Assembly: GCA_032622095.1 (NCBI GenBank)
Contig: CP136061.1
Span: forward strand, 86,528,324 to 86,592,323
DNA from: Siphonodentalium dalli
Lineage: Eukaryota; Mollusca; Scaphopoda; Gadilida; Siphonodentaliidae
Reading direction: 5' to 3'
Length of the DNA: 64,000 bases
The notes beneath the pieces are model-generated. The model was not told the DNA's origin and searched no databases. It was given only the letters and a program-made list of their open reading frames with translations. Made by a program: the position numbers and the translations under genes. This document shows positions 15,501 to 30,400 of the stretch, piece by piece; positions within the stretch are counted from its first letter, which is position 1; every line of letters begins with the position of its first letter.

Positions 15501-17562
15501 ACTGACTTCTCACATACGGCAACATTGCACGAATCACCCGAACTGCTACATGTCCTTCCTTCGGCTGTGCACGATACTGACTTCTCACATACGGCAACAT
15601 TGCACGAATCACCCGAACTGCTACATGTCCTTCCTCCGGCTGTGCAAGATACTGACTTCTCACATACGGCAACATTACACGAATCACCCGAACTGCTACA
15701 TGTCCTTCCTTCGGCTGTGCACGATACTGACTTCTCACATACGGCAACATTGCACGAATCACCAGAACTGCTACATGCCCTTCCTTCGGCTGTGCACGAT
15801 ACTGACTTCTCACATACGGCAACATTGCACGAATCACCCGAACTGCTACATGTCCTTCCTTCGGCTGTGCACGATACTGACTTCTCACATACGGCAACAT
15901 TACACGAATCACCCGAACTGCTACATGTCCTTCCTTCGGCTGTGCACGATACTGACTTCTCACATACGGCAACATTGCACGAATCACCCGAACTGCTACA
16001 TGTCCTTCCTTCGGCTGTGCACGATACTGACTTCTCACATACGGCAACATTACACGAATCACCCGAACTGCTACATGTCCTTCCTTCGGCTGTGCACGAT
16101 ACTGACTTCTCACATACGGCAACATTGCACGAATCACCCGAACTGCTACATGTCCTTCCTTCGGCTGTGCACGATACTGACTTCTCACATACGGCAACAT
16201 TACACGAATCACCCGAACTGCTACATGTCCTTCCTTCGGCTGTGCACGATACTGACTTCTCACATACGGCAACATTGCACGAATCACCAGAACTGCTACA
16301 TGCCCTTCCTTCGGCTGTGCACGATACTGACTTCTCACATACGGCAACATTGCACGAATCACCCGAACTGCTACATGTCCTTCCTTCGGCTGTGCACGAT
16401 ACTGACTTCTCACATACGGCAACATTGCACGAATCACCCGAACTGCTACATGTCCTTCCTTCGGCTGTGCACGATACTGACTTATCACATACGGCAACAT
16501 TGCACGAATCACCCGAACTGCTACATGTCCTTCCTTCGGCTGTGCACGATACTGACTTCTCACATACGGCAACATTACACGAATCACCCGAACTGCTACA
16601 TGTCCTTCCTTCGGCTGTGCACGATACTGACTTCTCACATACGGCAACATTGCACGAATCACCAGAACTGCTACATGCCCTTCCTTCGGCTGTGCACGAT
16701 ACTGACTTCTCACATACGGCAACATTGCACGAATCACCCGAACTGCTACATGTCCTTCCTTCGGCTGTGCACGATACTGACTTCTCACATACGGCAACAT
16801 TACACGAATCACCCGAACTGCTACATGTCCTTCCTTCGGCTGTGCACGATACTGACTTCTCACATACGGCAACATTGCACGAATCACCCGAACTGCTACA
16901 TGTCCTTCCTTCGGCTGTGCACGATACTGACTTCTCACATACGGCAACATTGCACGAATCACCCGAACTGCTACATGTCCTTCCTTCGGCTGTGCACGAT
17001 ACTGACTTCTCACATACGGCAACATTACACGAATCACCCGAACTGCTACATGTCCTTCCTTCGGCAGTGCACGATACTGACTTCTCACATACGGCAACAT
17101 TACACGAATCACCCGAACTGCTACATGTCCTTCCTTCGGCTGTGCACGATACTGACTTCTCACATACGGCAACATTACACGAATCATCCGAACTGCTACA
17201 TGTCCTTCCTTCGGCTGTGCACGATACTGACTTCTCACATACGGCAACATTACACGAATCACCCGAACTGCTACATGTCCTTCCTTCGGCTGTGCACGAT
17301 ACTGACTTCTCACATACGGCAACATTGCACGAATCACCCGAACTGCTACATTTCCTTCCTTCGGCTGTGCACGATACTGACTTCTCACATACGGCAACAT
17401 TACACGAATCACCCGAACTGCTACATGTCCTTCCTTCGGCAGTGCACGATACTGACTTCTCACATACGGCAACATTACACGAATCACCCGAACTGCTACA
17501 TGTCCTTCCTTCGGCTGTGCACGATACTGACTTCTCACATACGGCAACATTGCACGAATCAC
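12567..17562. repeat. Large segmental repeat within the satellite, copy A
   Basis: This stretch matches 23518-26866 in variant order. Shared markers are GCAAGA with TTTTCA, TTCTCTCATACGG, the 4-bp insertion at about 13310, ACTCACTTC and CGACACTGAC. The offset is 10,951 bp at the left end, which is 146 monomers plus 4 minus 3 bases for the indels, and 9,304 bp at the right end. Copy A is therefore longer by about 22 monomers, some of which look like local duplications. A 3-bp deletion near 14567 is found only here. Confidence 0.75.
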
Positions 17563-18086
17563 CCGAACTGCTACATGTCCTTCCTTCGGCTGTGCACGTT
17601 ACTGACTTCTCACATACGGCAACATTGCACGAATCACCCGAACTGCTACATGTCCTTCCTTCGGCAGTGCACGATACTGACTTCTCACATACGGCAACAT
17701 TGCACGAATCACCCGAACTGCTACATGTCCTTCCTTCGGCTGTGCACGATACTGACTCCTCACATACGGCAACATTGCACGAATCACCCGAACTGCTACA
17801 TGTCCTTCCTTCGGCTGTGCACGTTACTGACTTCTCACATACGGCAACATTGCACGAATCACCCGAACTGCTACATGTCCTTCCTTCGGCAGTGCACGAT
17901 ACTGACTTCTCACATACGGCAACATTGCACGAATCACCCGAACTGCTACATGTCCTTCCTTCGGCTGTGCACGATACTGACTTCTCACATACGGCAACAT
18001 TGCACGAATCACCCGAACTGCTACATGTCCTTCCTTCGGCTGTGCACGATACTGACTTTTCACATACGGCAACATTGCACGAATAA

Positions 18087-20868
18087 CCCGAACTGCTACA
18101 TGTCCTTCCTTCGGCAGTGCACGATACTGACTTCTCACAAACGGCAACATTGCACGAATCACCCGAACTGCTACATGTCCTTCCTCCGGCTGTGCACGAT
18201 ACTGACTTCTCACATACGGCAACATTGCACGAATCACCCGAACTGCTACATGTCCTTCCTTCGGCTGTGCACGATACTGACTTCTCACATACGGCAACAT
18301 TGCACGAATCACCCGAACTGCTACATGTCCTTCCTTCGGCAGTGCACGATACTGACTTCTCACATACGGCAACATTGCACGAATCACCCGAACTGCTACA
18401 TGTCCTTCCTTCGGCTGTGCACGATACTGACTTCTCACATACGGCAACATTGCACGAATCACCCGAACTGCTACATGTCCTTCCTTCGACTGTGCACGAT
18501 ACTGACTTCTCACATACGGCAACATTACACGAATCACCCGAACTGCTACATGTCCTTCCTTCGGCTGTGCACGATACTGACTTCTCACATACGGCAACAT
18601 TACACGAATCATCCGAACTGCTACATGTCCTTCCTTCGGCTGTGCACGATACTGACTTCTCACATACGGCAACATTACACGAATCACCCGAACTGCTACA
18701 TGTCCTTCCTTCGGCTGTGCACGATACTGACTTCTCACATACGGCAACATTGCACGAATCACCCGAACTGCTACATTTCCTTCCTTCGGCTGTGCACGAT
18801 ACTGACTTCTCACATACGGCAACATTACACGAATCACCCGAACTGCTACAAGTCCTTCCTTCGGCAGTGCACGATACTGACTTCTCACATACGGCAACAT
18901 TACACGAATCACCCGAACTGCTACATGTCCTTCCTTCGGCTGTGCACGATACTGACTTCTCACATACGGCAACATTGCACGAATCACCCGAACTGCTACA
19001 TGTCCTTCCTTCGGCTGTGCACGTTACTGACTTCTCACATACGGCAACATTGCACGAATCACCCGAACTGCTACATGTCCTTCCTTCGGCAGTGCACGAT
19101 ACTGACTTCTCACATACGGCAACATTGCACGAATCACCCGAACTGCTACATGTCCTTCCTTCGGCTGTGCACGATACTGACTCCTCACATACGGCAACAT
19201 TGCACGAATCACCCGAACTGCTACATGTCCTTCCTTCGGCTGTGCACGTTACTGACTTCTCACATACGGCAACATTGCACGAATCACCCGAACTGCTACA
19301 TGTCCTTCCTTCGGCAGTGCACGATACTGACTTCTCACATACGGCAACATTGCACGAATCACCCGAACTGCTACATGTCCTTCCTTCGGCTGTGCACGAT
19401 ACTGACTTCTCACATACGGCAACATTGCACGAATCACCCGAACTGCTACATGTCCTTCCTTCGGCTGTGCACGATACTGACTTTTCACATACGGCAACAT
19501 TGCACGAATAACCCGAACTGCTACATGTCCTTCCTTCGGCAGTGCACGATACTGACTTCTCACAAACGGCAACATTGCACGAATCACCCGAACTGCTACA
19601 TGTCCTTCCTCCGGCTGTGCACGATACTGACTTCTCACATACGGCAACATTGCACGAATCACCCGAACTGCTACATGTCCTTCCTTCGGCTGTGCACGAT
19701 ACTGACTTCTCACATACGGCAACATTGCACGAATCACCCGAACTGCTACATGTCCTTCCTTCGGCAGTGCACGATACTGACTTCTCACATACGGCAACAT
19801 TGCACGAATCACCCGAACTGCTACATGTCCTTCCTTCGGCTGTGCACGATACTGACTTCTCACATACGGCAACATTGCACGAATCACCCGAACTGCTACA
19901 TGTCCTTCCTTCGACTGTGCACGATACTGACTTCTCACATACGGCAACATTGAACGAATCACCCGAACTGCTACATGTCCTTCCTTCGGCAGTGCACGAT
20001 ACTGACATCTCACATACGGCAACATTACACGAATCACCCGAACTGCTACATGTCCTTCCTTCGGCTGTGCACGATACTGACTTCTCACATACGGCAACAT
20101 TGCACGAATCACCCGAACTGCTACATGTCCTTCCTTCGGCAGTGCACGATACTGACTTCTCACAAACGGCAACATTGCACGAATCACCCGAACTGCTACA
20201 TGTCCTTCCTCCGGCTGTGCACGATACTGACTTCTCACATACGGCAACATTGCACGAATCACCCGAACTGCTACATGTCCTTCCTTCGGCTGTGCACGAT
20301 ACTGACTTCTCACATACGGCAACATTGCACGAATCACCCGAACTGCTACATGTCCTTCCTCCGGCTGTGCACGATACTGACTTTTCACATACGGCAACAT
20401 TACACGAATCACCCGAACTGCTACATGTCCTTCCTCCGGCTGTGCACGATACTGACTTCTCACATACGGCAACATTACACGAATCACCCGAACTGCTACA
20501 TGTCCTTCCTTCGGCTGTGCACGATACTGACTTCTCACATACGGCAACATTGCACGAATCACCCGAACTGCTACATGTCCTTCCTTCGGCAGTGCACGAT
20601 ACTGACTTCTCACAAACGGCAACATTGCACGAATCACCCGAACTGCTACATGTCCTTCCTTCGGCTGTGCACGATACTGACTTCTCACATACGGCAACAT
20701 TGCACGAATCACCCGAACTGCTACATGTCCTTCCTTCGGCTGTGCACGATACTGACTTCTCACATACGGCAACATTGCACGAATCACCCGAACTGCTACA
20801 TGTCCTTCCTTCGACTGTGCACGATACTGACTTCTCACATACGGCAACATTGAACGAATCACCCGAAC
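18087..20868. repeat. 19-mer and 12-mer higher-order repeats
   Basis: The GAATAACCC variant (in-frame TAA) at 18084 and 19509 marks two blocks 1,425 bp (19 monomers) apart. Both are followed by CGGCAGTGC and CACAAACGG. The ATTGAACG followed by CTGACATCTC marker pair at about 19953 and 20853 marks a further 900-bp (12-monomer) repeat, which recurs near 22728 and 28057. Confidence 0.75.
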
Positions 20869-23517
20869 TGCTACATGTCCTTCCTTCGGCAGTGCACGAT
20901 ACTGACATCTCACATACGGCAACATTACACGAATCACCCGAACTGCTACATGTCCTTCCTTCGGCTGTGCACGATACTGACTTCTCACATACGGCAACAT
21001 TGCACGAATCACCCGAACTGCTACATGTCCTTCCTTCGGCAGTGCACGATACTGACTTCTCACAAACGGCAACATTGCACGAATCACCCGAACTGCTACA
21101 TGTCCTTCCTCCGGCTGTGCACGATACTGACTTCTCACATACGGCAACATTGCACGAATCACCCGAACTGCTACATGTCCTTCCTTCGGCTGTGCACGAT
21201 ACTGACTTCTCACATACGGCAACATTGCACGAATCACCCGAACTGCTACATGTCCTTCCTCCGGCTGTGCACGATACTGACTTTTCACATACGGCAACAT
21301 TACACGAATCACCCGAACTGCTACATGTCCTTCCTCCGGCTGTGCACGATACTGACTTCTCACATACGGCAACATTACACGAATCACCCGAACTGCTACA
21401 TGTCCTTCCTTCGGCTGTGCACGATACTGACTTCTCACATACGGCAACATTGCACGAATCACCCGAACTGCTACATGTCCTTCCTTCGGCAGTGCACGAT
21501 ACTGACTTCTCACAAACGGCAACATTGCACGAATCACCCGAACTGCTACATGTCCTTCCTTCGGCTGTGCACGATACTGACTTCTCACATACGGCAACAT
21601 TGCACGAATCACCCGAACTGCTACATGTCCTTCCTTCGGCAGTGCACGATACTGACTTCTCACAAACGGCAACATTGCACGAATCACCCGAACTGCTACA
21701 TGTCCTTCCTCCGGCTGTGCACGATACTGACTTCTCACATACGGCAACATTGCACGAATCACCCGAACTGCTACATGTCCTTCCTCCGGCTGTGCACGAT
21801 ACTGACTTTTCACATACGGCAACATTACACGAATCACCCGAACTGCTACATGTCCTTCCTCCGGCTGTGCACGATACTGACTTCTCACATACGGCAACAT
21901 TACACGAATCACCCGAACTGCTACATGTCCTTCCTTCGGCTGTGCACGATACTGACTTCTCACATACGGCAACATTGCACGAATCACCCGAACTGCTACA
22001 TGTCCTTCCTTCGGCAGTGCACGATACTGACTTCTCACAAACGGCAACATTGCACGAATCACCCGAACTGCTACATGTCCTTCCTTCGGCTGTGCACGAT
22101 ACTGACTTCTCACATACGGCAACATTGCACGAATCACCCGAACTGCTACATGTCCTTCCTTCGGCAGTGCACGATACTGACTTCTCACAAACGGCAACAT
22201 TGCACGAATCACCCGAACTGCTACATGTCCTTCCTCCGGCTGTGCACGATACTGACTTCTCACATACGGCAACATTGCACGAATCACCCGAACTGCTACA
22301 TGTCCTTCCTTCGGCTGTGCACGATACTGACTTCTCACATACGGCAACATTGCACGAATCACCCGAACTGCTACATGTCCTTCCTCCGGCTGTGCACGAT
22401 ACTGACTTTTCACATACGGCAGCATTACACGAATCACCCGAACTGCTACATGTCCTTCCTCCGGCTGTGCACGATACTGACTTCTCACATACGGCAACAT
22501 TACACGAATCACCCGAACTGCTACATGTCCTTCCTCCGGCTGTGCACGATACTGACTTCTCACATACGGCAACATTGCACGAATCACCCGAACTGCTACA
22601 TGTCCTTCCTTCGGCTGTGCACGATACTGACTTCTCACATACGGCAACATTGCACGAATCACCCGAACTGCTACATGTCCTTCCTTCGACTGTGCACGAT
22701 ACTGACTTCTCACATACGGCAACATTGAACGAATCACCCGAACTGCTACATGTCCTTCCTTCGGCAGTGCACGATACTGACATCTCACATACGGCAACAT
22801 TACACGAATCACCCGAACTGCTACATGTCCTTCCTTCGGCTGTGCACGATACTGACTTCTCACATACGGCAACATTGCACGAATCACCCGAACTGCTACA
22901 TGTCCTTCCTTCGGCTGTGCACGATACTGACTTCTCACATACGGCAACATTGCACGAATCACCCGAACTGCTACATGTCCTTCCTTCGGCTGTGCACGAT
23001 ACTGACTTCTCACATACGGCAACATTGCACGAATCATCCGAACTGCTACATGTCCTTCCTTCGGCTGTGCACGATACTGACTTCTCACATACGGCAACAT
23101 TGCACGAATCACCCGAACTGCTACATGTCCTTCCTTCGGCTGTGCACGATACTGACTTCTCACATACGGCAACATTGCACGAATCACCCGAACTGCTACA
23201 TGTCCTTCCTTCGGCTGTGCACGATACTGACTTCTCACATACGGCAACATTGCACGAATCACCCGAACTGCTACATGTCCTTCCTTCGGCTGTGCACGAT
23301 ACTGACTTCTCACATACGGCAACATTGCACGAATCACCCGAACTGCTACATGTCCTTCCTTCGGCTGTGCACGATACTGACTTCTCACATACGGCAACAT
23401 TGCACGAATCACCCGAACTGCTACATGTCCTTCCTTCGGCTGTGCACGATACTGACTTCTCACATACGGCAACATTGCACGAATCACCCGAACTGCTACA
23501 TGTCCTTCCTTCGGCTG

Positions 23518-26500
23518 TGCAAGATACTGACTTTTCACATACGGCAACATTGCACGAATCACCCGAACTGCTACATGTCCTTCCTCCGGCTGTGCACGAT
23601 ACTGACTTCTCACAAACGGCAACATTGCACGAATCACCCGAACTGCTACATGTCCTTCCTTCGGCTGTGCACGATACTGACTTCTCACAAACGGCAACAT
23701 TGCACGAATCACCCGAACTGCTACATGTCCTTCCTTCGGCTGTGCACGATACTGACTTCTCTCATACGGCAACATTGCACGAATCACCCGAACTGCTACA
23801 TGTCCTTCCTTCGGCTGTGCACGATACTGACTTCTCACATACGGCAACATTGCACGAATCACCCGAACTGCTACATGTCCTTCCTTCGGCTGTGCACGAT
23901 ACTGACTTCTCACATACGGCAACATTGCACGAATCACCCGAACTGCTACATGTCCTTCCTTCGGCTGTGCACGATACTGACTTCTCTCATACGGCAACAT
24001 TGCACGAATCACCCGAACTGCTACATTTCCTTCCTTCGGCTGTGCACGATACTGACTTCTCACATACGGCAACATTGCACGAATCACCCGAACTGCTACA
24101 TGTCCTTCCTCCGGCTGTGCACGATACTGACTTCTCACATACGGCAACATTGCACGAATCACCCGAACTGCTACATGTCCTTCCTCCGGCTGTGCACGAT
24201 ACTGACTTCTCACATACGGCAACATTGCACGAATCACCCGAACTGCTACATGTCCTTCCTTCCTTCGGCTGTGCACGATACTGACTTCTCACATACGGCA
24301 ACATTGCACGAATCACCCGAACTGCTACATGTCCTTCCTTCGGCTGTGCAAGATACTGACTTCTCACATACGGCAACATTGCACGAATCACCCGAACTGC
24401 TACATGTCCTTCCTTCGGCTGTGCAAGATACTGACTTCTCACATACGGCAACATTGCACGAATCACCCGAACTGCTACATGTCCTTCCTTCGGCTGTGCA
24501 CGATACTGACTTCTCACATACGGCAACATTGCACGAATCACCCGAACTGCTACATGTCCTTCCTTCGGCTGTGCAAGATACTGACTTCTCACATACGGCA
24601 ACATTGCACGAATCACCCGAACTGCTACATGTCCTTCCTTCGGCTGTGCACGATACTCACTTCTCACATACGGCAACATTGCACGAATCACCCGAACTGC
24701 TACATGTCCTTCCTTCGGCTGTGCACGATACTGACTTCTCACATACGGCAACATTGCACGAATCACCCGAACTGCTACATGTCCTTCCTCCGGCTGTGCA
24801 AGATACTGACTTCTCACATACGGCAACATTGCACGAATCACCCGAACTGCTACATGACCTTCCTTCGGCTGTGCACGACACTGACTTCTCACAAACGGCA
24901 ACATTGCACGAATCACCCGAACTGCTACATGTCCTTCCTTCGGCTGTGCACGATACTGACTTCTCACAAACGGCAACATTGCACGAATCACCCGAACTGC
25001 TACATGTCCTTCCTTCGGCTGTGCAAGATACTGACTTTTCACATACGGCAACATTGCACGAATCACCCGAACTGCTACATGTCCTTCCTCCGGCTGTGCA
25101 CGATACTGACTTCTCACAAACGGCAACATTGCACGAATCACCCGAACTGCTACATGTCCTTCCTTCGGCTGTGCACGATACTGACTTCTCACAAACGGCA
25201 ACATTGCACGAATCACCCGAACTACTACATGTCCTTCCTTCGGCTGTGCACGATACTGACTTCTCACATACGGCAACATTGCACGAATCACCCGAACTGC
25301 TACATGTCCTTCCTTCGGCTGTGCACGATACTGACTTCTCTCATACGGCAACATTGCACGAATCACCCGAGCTGCTACATTTCCTTCCTTCGGCTGTGCA
25401 CGATACTGACTTCTCACATACGGCAACATTGCACGAATCACCCGAACTGCTACATGTCCTTCCTCCGGCTGTGCACGATACTGACTTCTCACATACGGCA
25501 ACATTGCACGAATCACCCGAACTGCTACATGTCCTTCCTCCGGCTGTGCACGATACTGACTTCTCACATACGGCAACATTGCACGAATCACCCGAACTGC
25601 TACATGTCCTTCCTTCGGCTGTGCAAGATACTGACTTCTCACATACGGCAACATTACACGAATCACCCGAACTGCTACATGTCCTTCCTTCGGCTGTGCA
25701 CGATACTGACTTCTCACATACGGCAACATTGCACGAATCACCCGAACTGCTACATGTCCTTCCTTCGGCTGTGCACGATACTGACTTATCACATACGGCA
25801 ACATTGCACGAATCACCCGAACTGCTACATGTCCTTCCTTCGGCTGTGCACGATACTGACTTCTCACATACGGCAACATTACACGAATCACCCGAACTGC
25901 TACATGTCCTTCCTTCGGCTGTGCACGATACTGACTTCTCACATACGGCAACATTGCACGAATCACCAGAACTGCTACATGCCCTTCCTTCGGCTGTGCA
26001 CGATACTGACTTCTCACATACGGCAACATTGCACGAATCACCCGAACTGCTACATGTCCTTCCTTCGGCTGTGCACGATACTGACTTTTCACATACGGCA
26101 ACATTACACGAATCACCCGAACTGCTACATGTCCTTCCTTCGGCTGTGCACGATACTGACTTCTCACATACGGCAACATTGCACGAATCACCCGAACTGC
26201 TACATGTCCTTCCTTCGGCTGTGCACGATACTGACTTCTCACATACGGCAACATTGCACGAATCACCCGAACTGCTACATGTCCTTCCTTCGGCTGTGCA
26301 CGATACTGACTTCTCACATACGGCAACATTACACGAATCACCCGAACTGCTACATGTCCTTCCTTCGGCAGTGCACGATACTGACTTCTCACATACGGCA
26401 ACATTACACGAATCACCCGAACTGCTACATGTCCTTCCTTCGGCTGTGCACGATACTGACTTCTCACATACGGCAACATTACACGAATCATCCGAACTGC

Positions 26501-26866
26501 TACATGTCCTTCCTTCGGCTGTGCACGATACTGACTTCTCACATACGGCAACATTACACGAATCACCCGAACTGCTACATGTCCTTCCTTCGGCTGTGCA
26601 CGATACTGACTTCTCACATACGGCAACATTGCACGAATCACCCGAACTGCTACATTTCCTTCCTTCGGCTGTGCACGATACTGACTTCTCACATACGGCA
26701 ACATTACACGAATCACCCGAACTGCTACATGTCCTTCCTTCGGCAGTGCACGATACTGACTTCTCACATACGGCAACATTACACGAATCACCCGAACTGC
26801 TACATGTCCTTCCTTCGGCTGTGCACGATACTGACTTCTCACATACGGCAACATTGCACGAATCAC
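23518..26866. repeat. Large segmental repeat within the satellite, copy B
   Basis: Partner of 12567-17562, with the 4-bp insertion (an extra TTCC in the CCTTCCTTCC tract) at about 24260 in the same variant context. It lacks the 3-bp deletion of copy A and about 22 of its monomers. Confidence 0.75.
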
Positions 26867-27465
26867 CCGAACTGCTACATGTCCTTCCTTCGGCTGTGCA
26901 CGTTACTGACTTCTCACATACGGCAACATTGCACGAATCACCCGAACTGCTACATGTCCTTCCTTCGGCAGTGCACGATACTGACTTCTCACATACGGCA
27001 ACATTGCACGAATCACCCGAACTGCTACATGTCCTTCCTTCGGCTGTGCACGATACTGACTCCTCACATACGGCAACATTGCACGAATCACCCGAACTGC
27101 TACATGTCCTTCCTTCGGCTGTGCACGTTCCTGACTTCTCACATACGGCAACATTGCACGAATCACCCGAACTGCTACATGTCCTTCCTTCGGCAGTGCA
27201 CGATACTGACTTCTCACATACGGCAACATTGCACGAATCACCCGAACTGCTACATGTCCTTCCTTCGGCTGTGCACGATACTGACTTCTCACATACGGCA
27301 ACATTACACGAATCACCCGAACTGCTACATGTCCTTCCTTCGGCTGTGCACGATACTGACTTCTCACATACGGCAACATTACACGAATCACCCGAACTGC
27401 TACATGTCCTTCCTTCGGCTGTGCACGATACTGACTTTTCACATACGGCAACATTGCACGAATAA

Positions 27466-30400
27466 CCCGAACTGCTACATGTCCTTCCTTCGGCAGTGCA
27501 CGATACTGACTTCTCACAAACGGCAACATTGCACGAATCACCCGAACTGCTACATGTCCTTCCTCCGGCTGTGCACGATACTGACTTCTCACATACGGCA
27601 ACATTGCACGAATCACCCGAACTGCTACATGTCCTTCCTTCGGCTGTGCACGATACTGACTTCTCACATACGGCAACATTGCACGAATCACCCGAACTGC
27701 TACATGTCCTTCCTCCGGCTGTGCACGATACTGACTTTTCACATACGGCAACATTACACGAATCACCCGAACTGCTACATGTCCTTCCTCCGGCTGTGCA
27801 CGATACTGACTTCTCACATACGGCAACATTACACGAATCACCCGAACTGCTACATGTCCTTCCTCCGGCTGTGCACGATACTGACTTCTCACATACGGCA
27901 ACATTGCACGAATCACCCGAACTGCTACATGTCCTTCCTTCGGCTGTGCACGATACTGACTTCTCACATACGGCAACATTGCACGAATCACCCGAACTGC
28001 TACATGTCCTTCCTTCGACTGTGCACGATACTGACTTCTCACATACGGCAACATTGAACGAATCACCCGAACTGCTACATGTCCTTCCTTCGGCAGTGCA
28101 CGATACTGACATCTCACATACGGCAACATTACACGAATCACCCGAACTGCTACATGTCCTTCCTTCGGCTGTGCACGATACTGACTTCTCACATACGGCA
28201 ACATTGCACGAATCACCCGAACTGCTACATGTCCTTCCTTCGGCTGTGCACGATACTGACTTCTCACATACGGCAACATTGCACGAATCACCCGAACTGC
28301 TACATGTCCTTCCTTCGGCTGTGCACGATACTGACTTCTCACATACGGCAACATTGCACGAATCATCCGAACTGCTACATGTCCTTCCTTCGGCTGTGCA
28401 CGATACTGACTTCTCACATACGGCAACATTGCACGAATCACCCGAACTGCTACATGTCCTTCCTTCGGCTGTGCACGATACTGACTTCTCACATACGGCA
28501 ACATTGCACGAATCACCCGAACTGCTACATGTCCTTCCTCCGGCTGTGCACGATACTGACTTCTCACAAACGGCAACGTTGCACGAATCACCCGAACTGC
28601 TACATGTCCTTCCTTCGGCTGTGCACGATACTGACTTCTCACATACGGCAACATTACACGAATCACCCGAACTGCTACATGTCCTTCCTTCGGCAGTGCA
28701 CGATACTGACTTCTCACATACGGCAACATTACACGAATCACCCGAACTGCTACATGTCCTTCCTTCGGCTGTGCACGATACTGACTTCTCACATACGGCA
28801 ACATTGCACGAATCACCCGAACTGCTACATTTCCTTCCTTCGGCTGTGCACGATACTGACTTCTCACATACGGCAACATTGCACGAATCACCCGAACTGC
28901 TACATGTCCTTCCTTCGGCTGTGCACGATACTGACTTCTCACATACGGCAACATTGCACGAATCACCCGAACTGCTACATGTCCTTCCTCCGGCTGTGCA
29001 CGATACTGACTTCTCACATACGGCAACATTGCACGAATCACCCGAACTGCTACATGTCCTTCCTTCGGCTGTGCACGATACTGACTTCTCACATACGGCA
29101 ACATTGCACGAATCACCCGAACTGCTACATGTCCTTCCTCCGGCTGTGCACGATACTGACTTTTCACATACGGCAACATTACACGAATCACCCGAACTGC
29201 TACATGTCCTTCCTCCGGCTATGCACGATACTGACTTCTCACATACGGCAACATTACACGAATCACCCGAACTGCTACATGTCCTTCCTTCGGCAGTGCA
29301 CGATACTGACTTCTCACATACGGCAACATTACACGAATCACCCGAACTGCTACATGTCCTTCCTTCGGCTGTGCACGATACTGACTTCTCACATACGGCA
29401 ACATTACACGAATCACCCGAACTGCTACATGTCCTTCCTTCGGCTGTGCACGATACTGACTTCTCACATACGGCAACATTACACGAATCACCCGAACTGC
29501 TACATGTCCTTCCTTCGGCTGTGTACGATACTGACTTCTCACATACGGCAACATTGCACGAATCACCCGAACTGCTACATGTCCTTCCTTCGGCTCTGCA
29601 CGATACTGACTTCTCACATACGGCAACATTACACGAATCACCCGAACTGCTACATGTCCTTCCTTCGGCAGTGCACGATACTGACTTCTCACATACGGCA
29701 ACATTACACGAATCACCCGAACTGCTACATGTCCTTCCTTCGGCTGTGCACGATACTGACTTCTCACATACGGCAACATTGCACGAATCACCCGAACTGC
29801 TACATGTCCTTCCTTCGGCTGTGCACGATACTGACTCCTCACATACGGCAACATTGCACGAATCACCCGAACTGCTACATGTCCTTCCTTCGGCAGTGCA
29901 CGATACTGACTTCTCACATACGGCAACATTGCACGAATCACCCGAACTGCTACATGTCCTTCCTTCGGCTGTGCACGATACTGACTCCTCACATACGGCA
30001 ACATTGCACGAATCACCCGAACTGCTACATGTCCTTCCTTCGGCTGTGCACGATACTGACTTCTCACATACGGCAACATTACACGAATCACCCGAACTGC
30101 TACATGTCCTTCCTTCGGCTGTGCACGATACTGACTTCTCACATACGGCAACATTACACGAATCACCCGAACTGCTACATGTCCTTCCTTCGGCTGTGCA
30201 CGATACTGACTTTTCACATACGGCAACATTGCACGAATAACCCGAACTGCTACATGTCCTTCCTTCGGCAGTGCACGATACTGACTTCTCACAAACGGCA
30301 ACATTGCACGAATCACCCGAACTGCTACATGTCCTTCCTCCGGCTGTGCACGATACTGACTTCTCACATACGGCAACATTGCACGAATCACCCGAACTGC

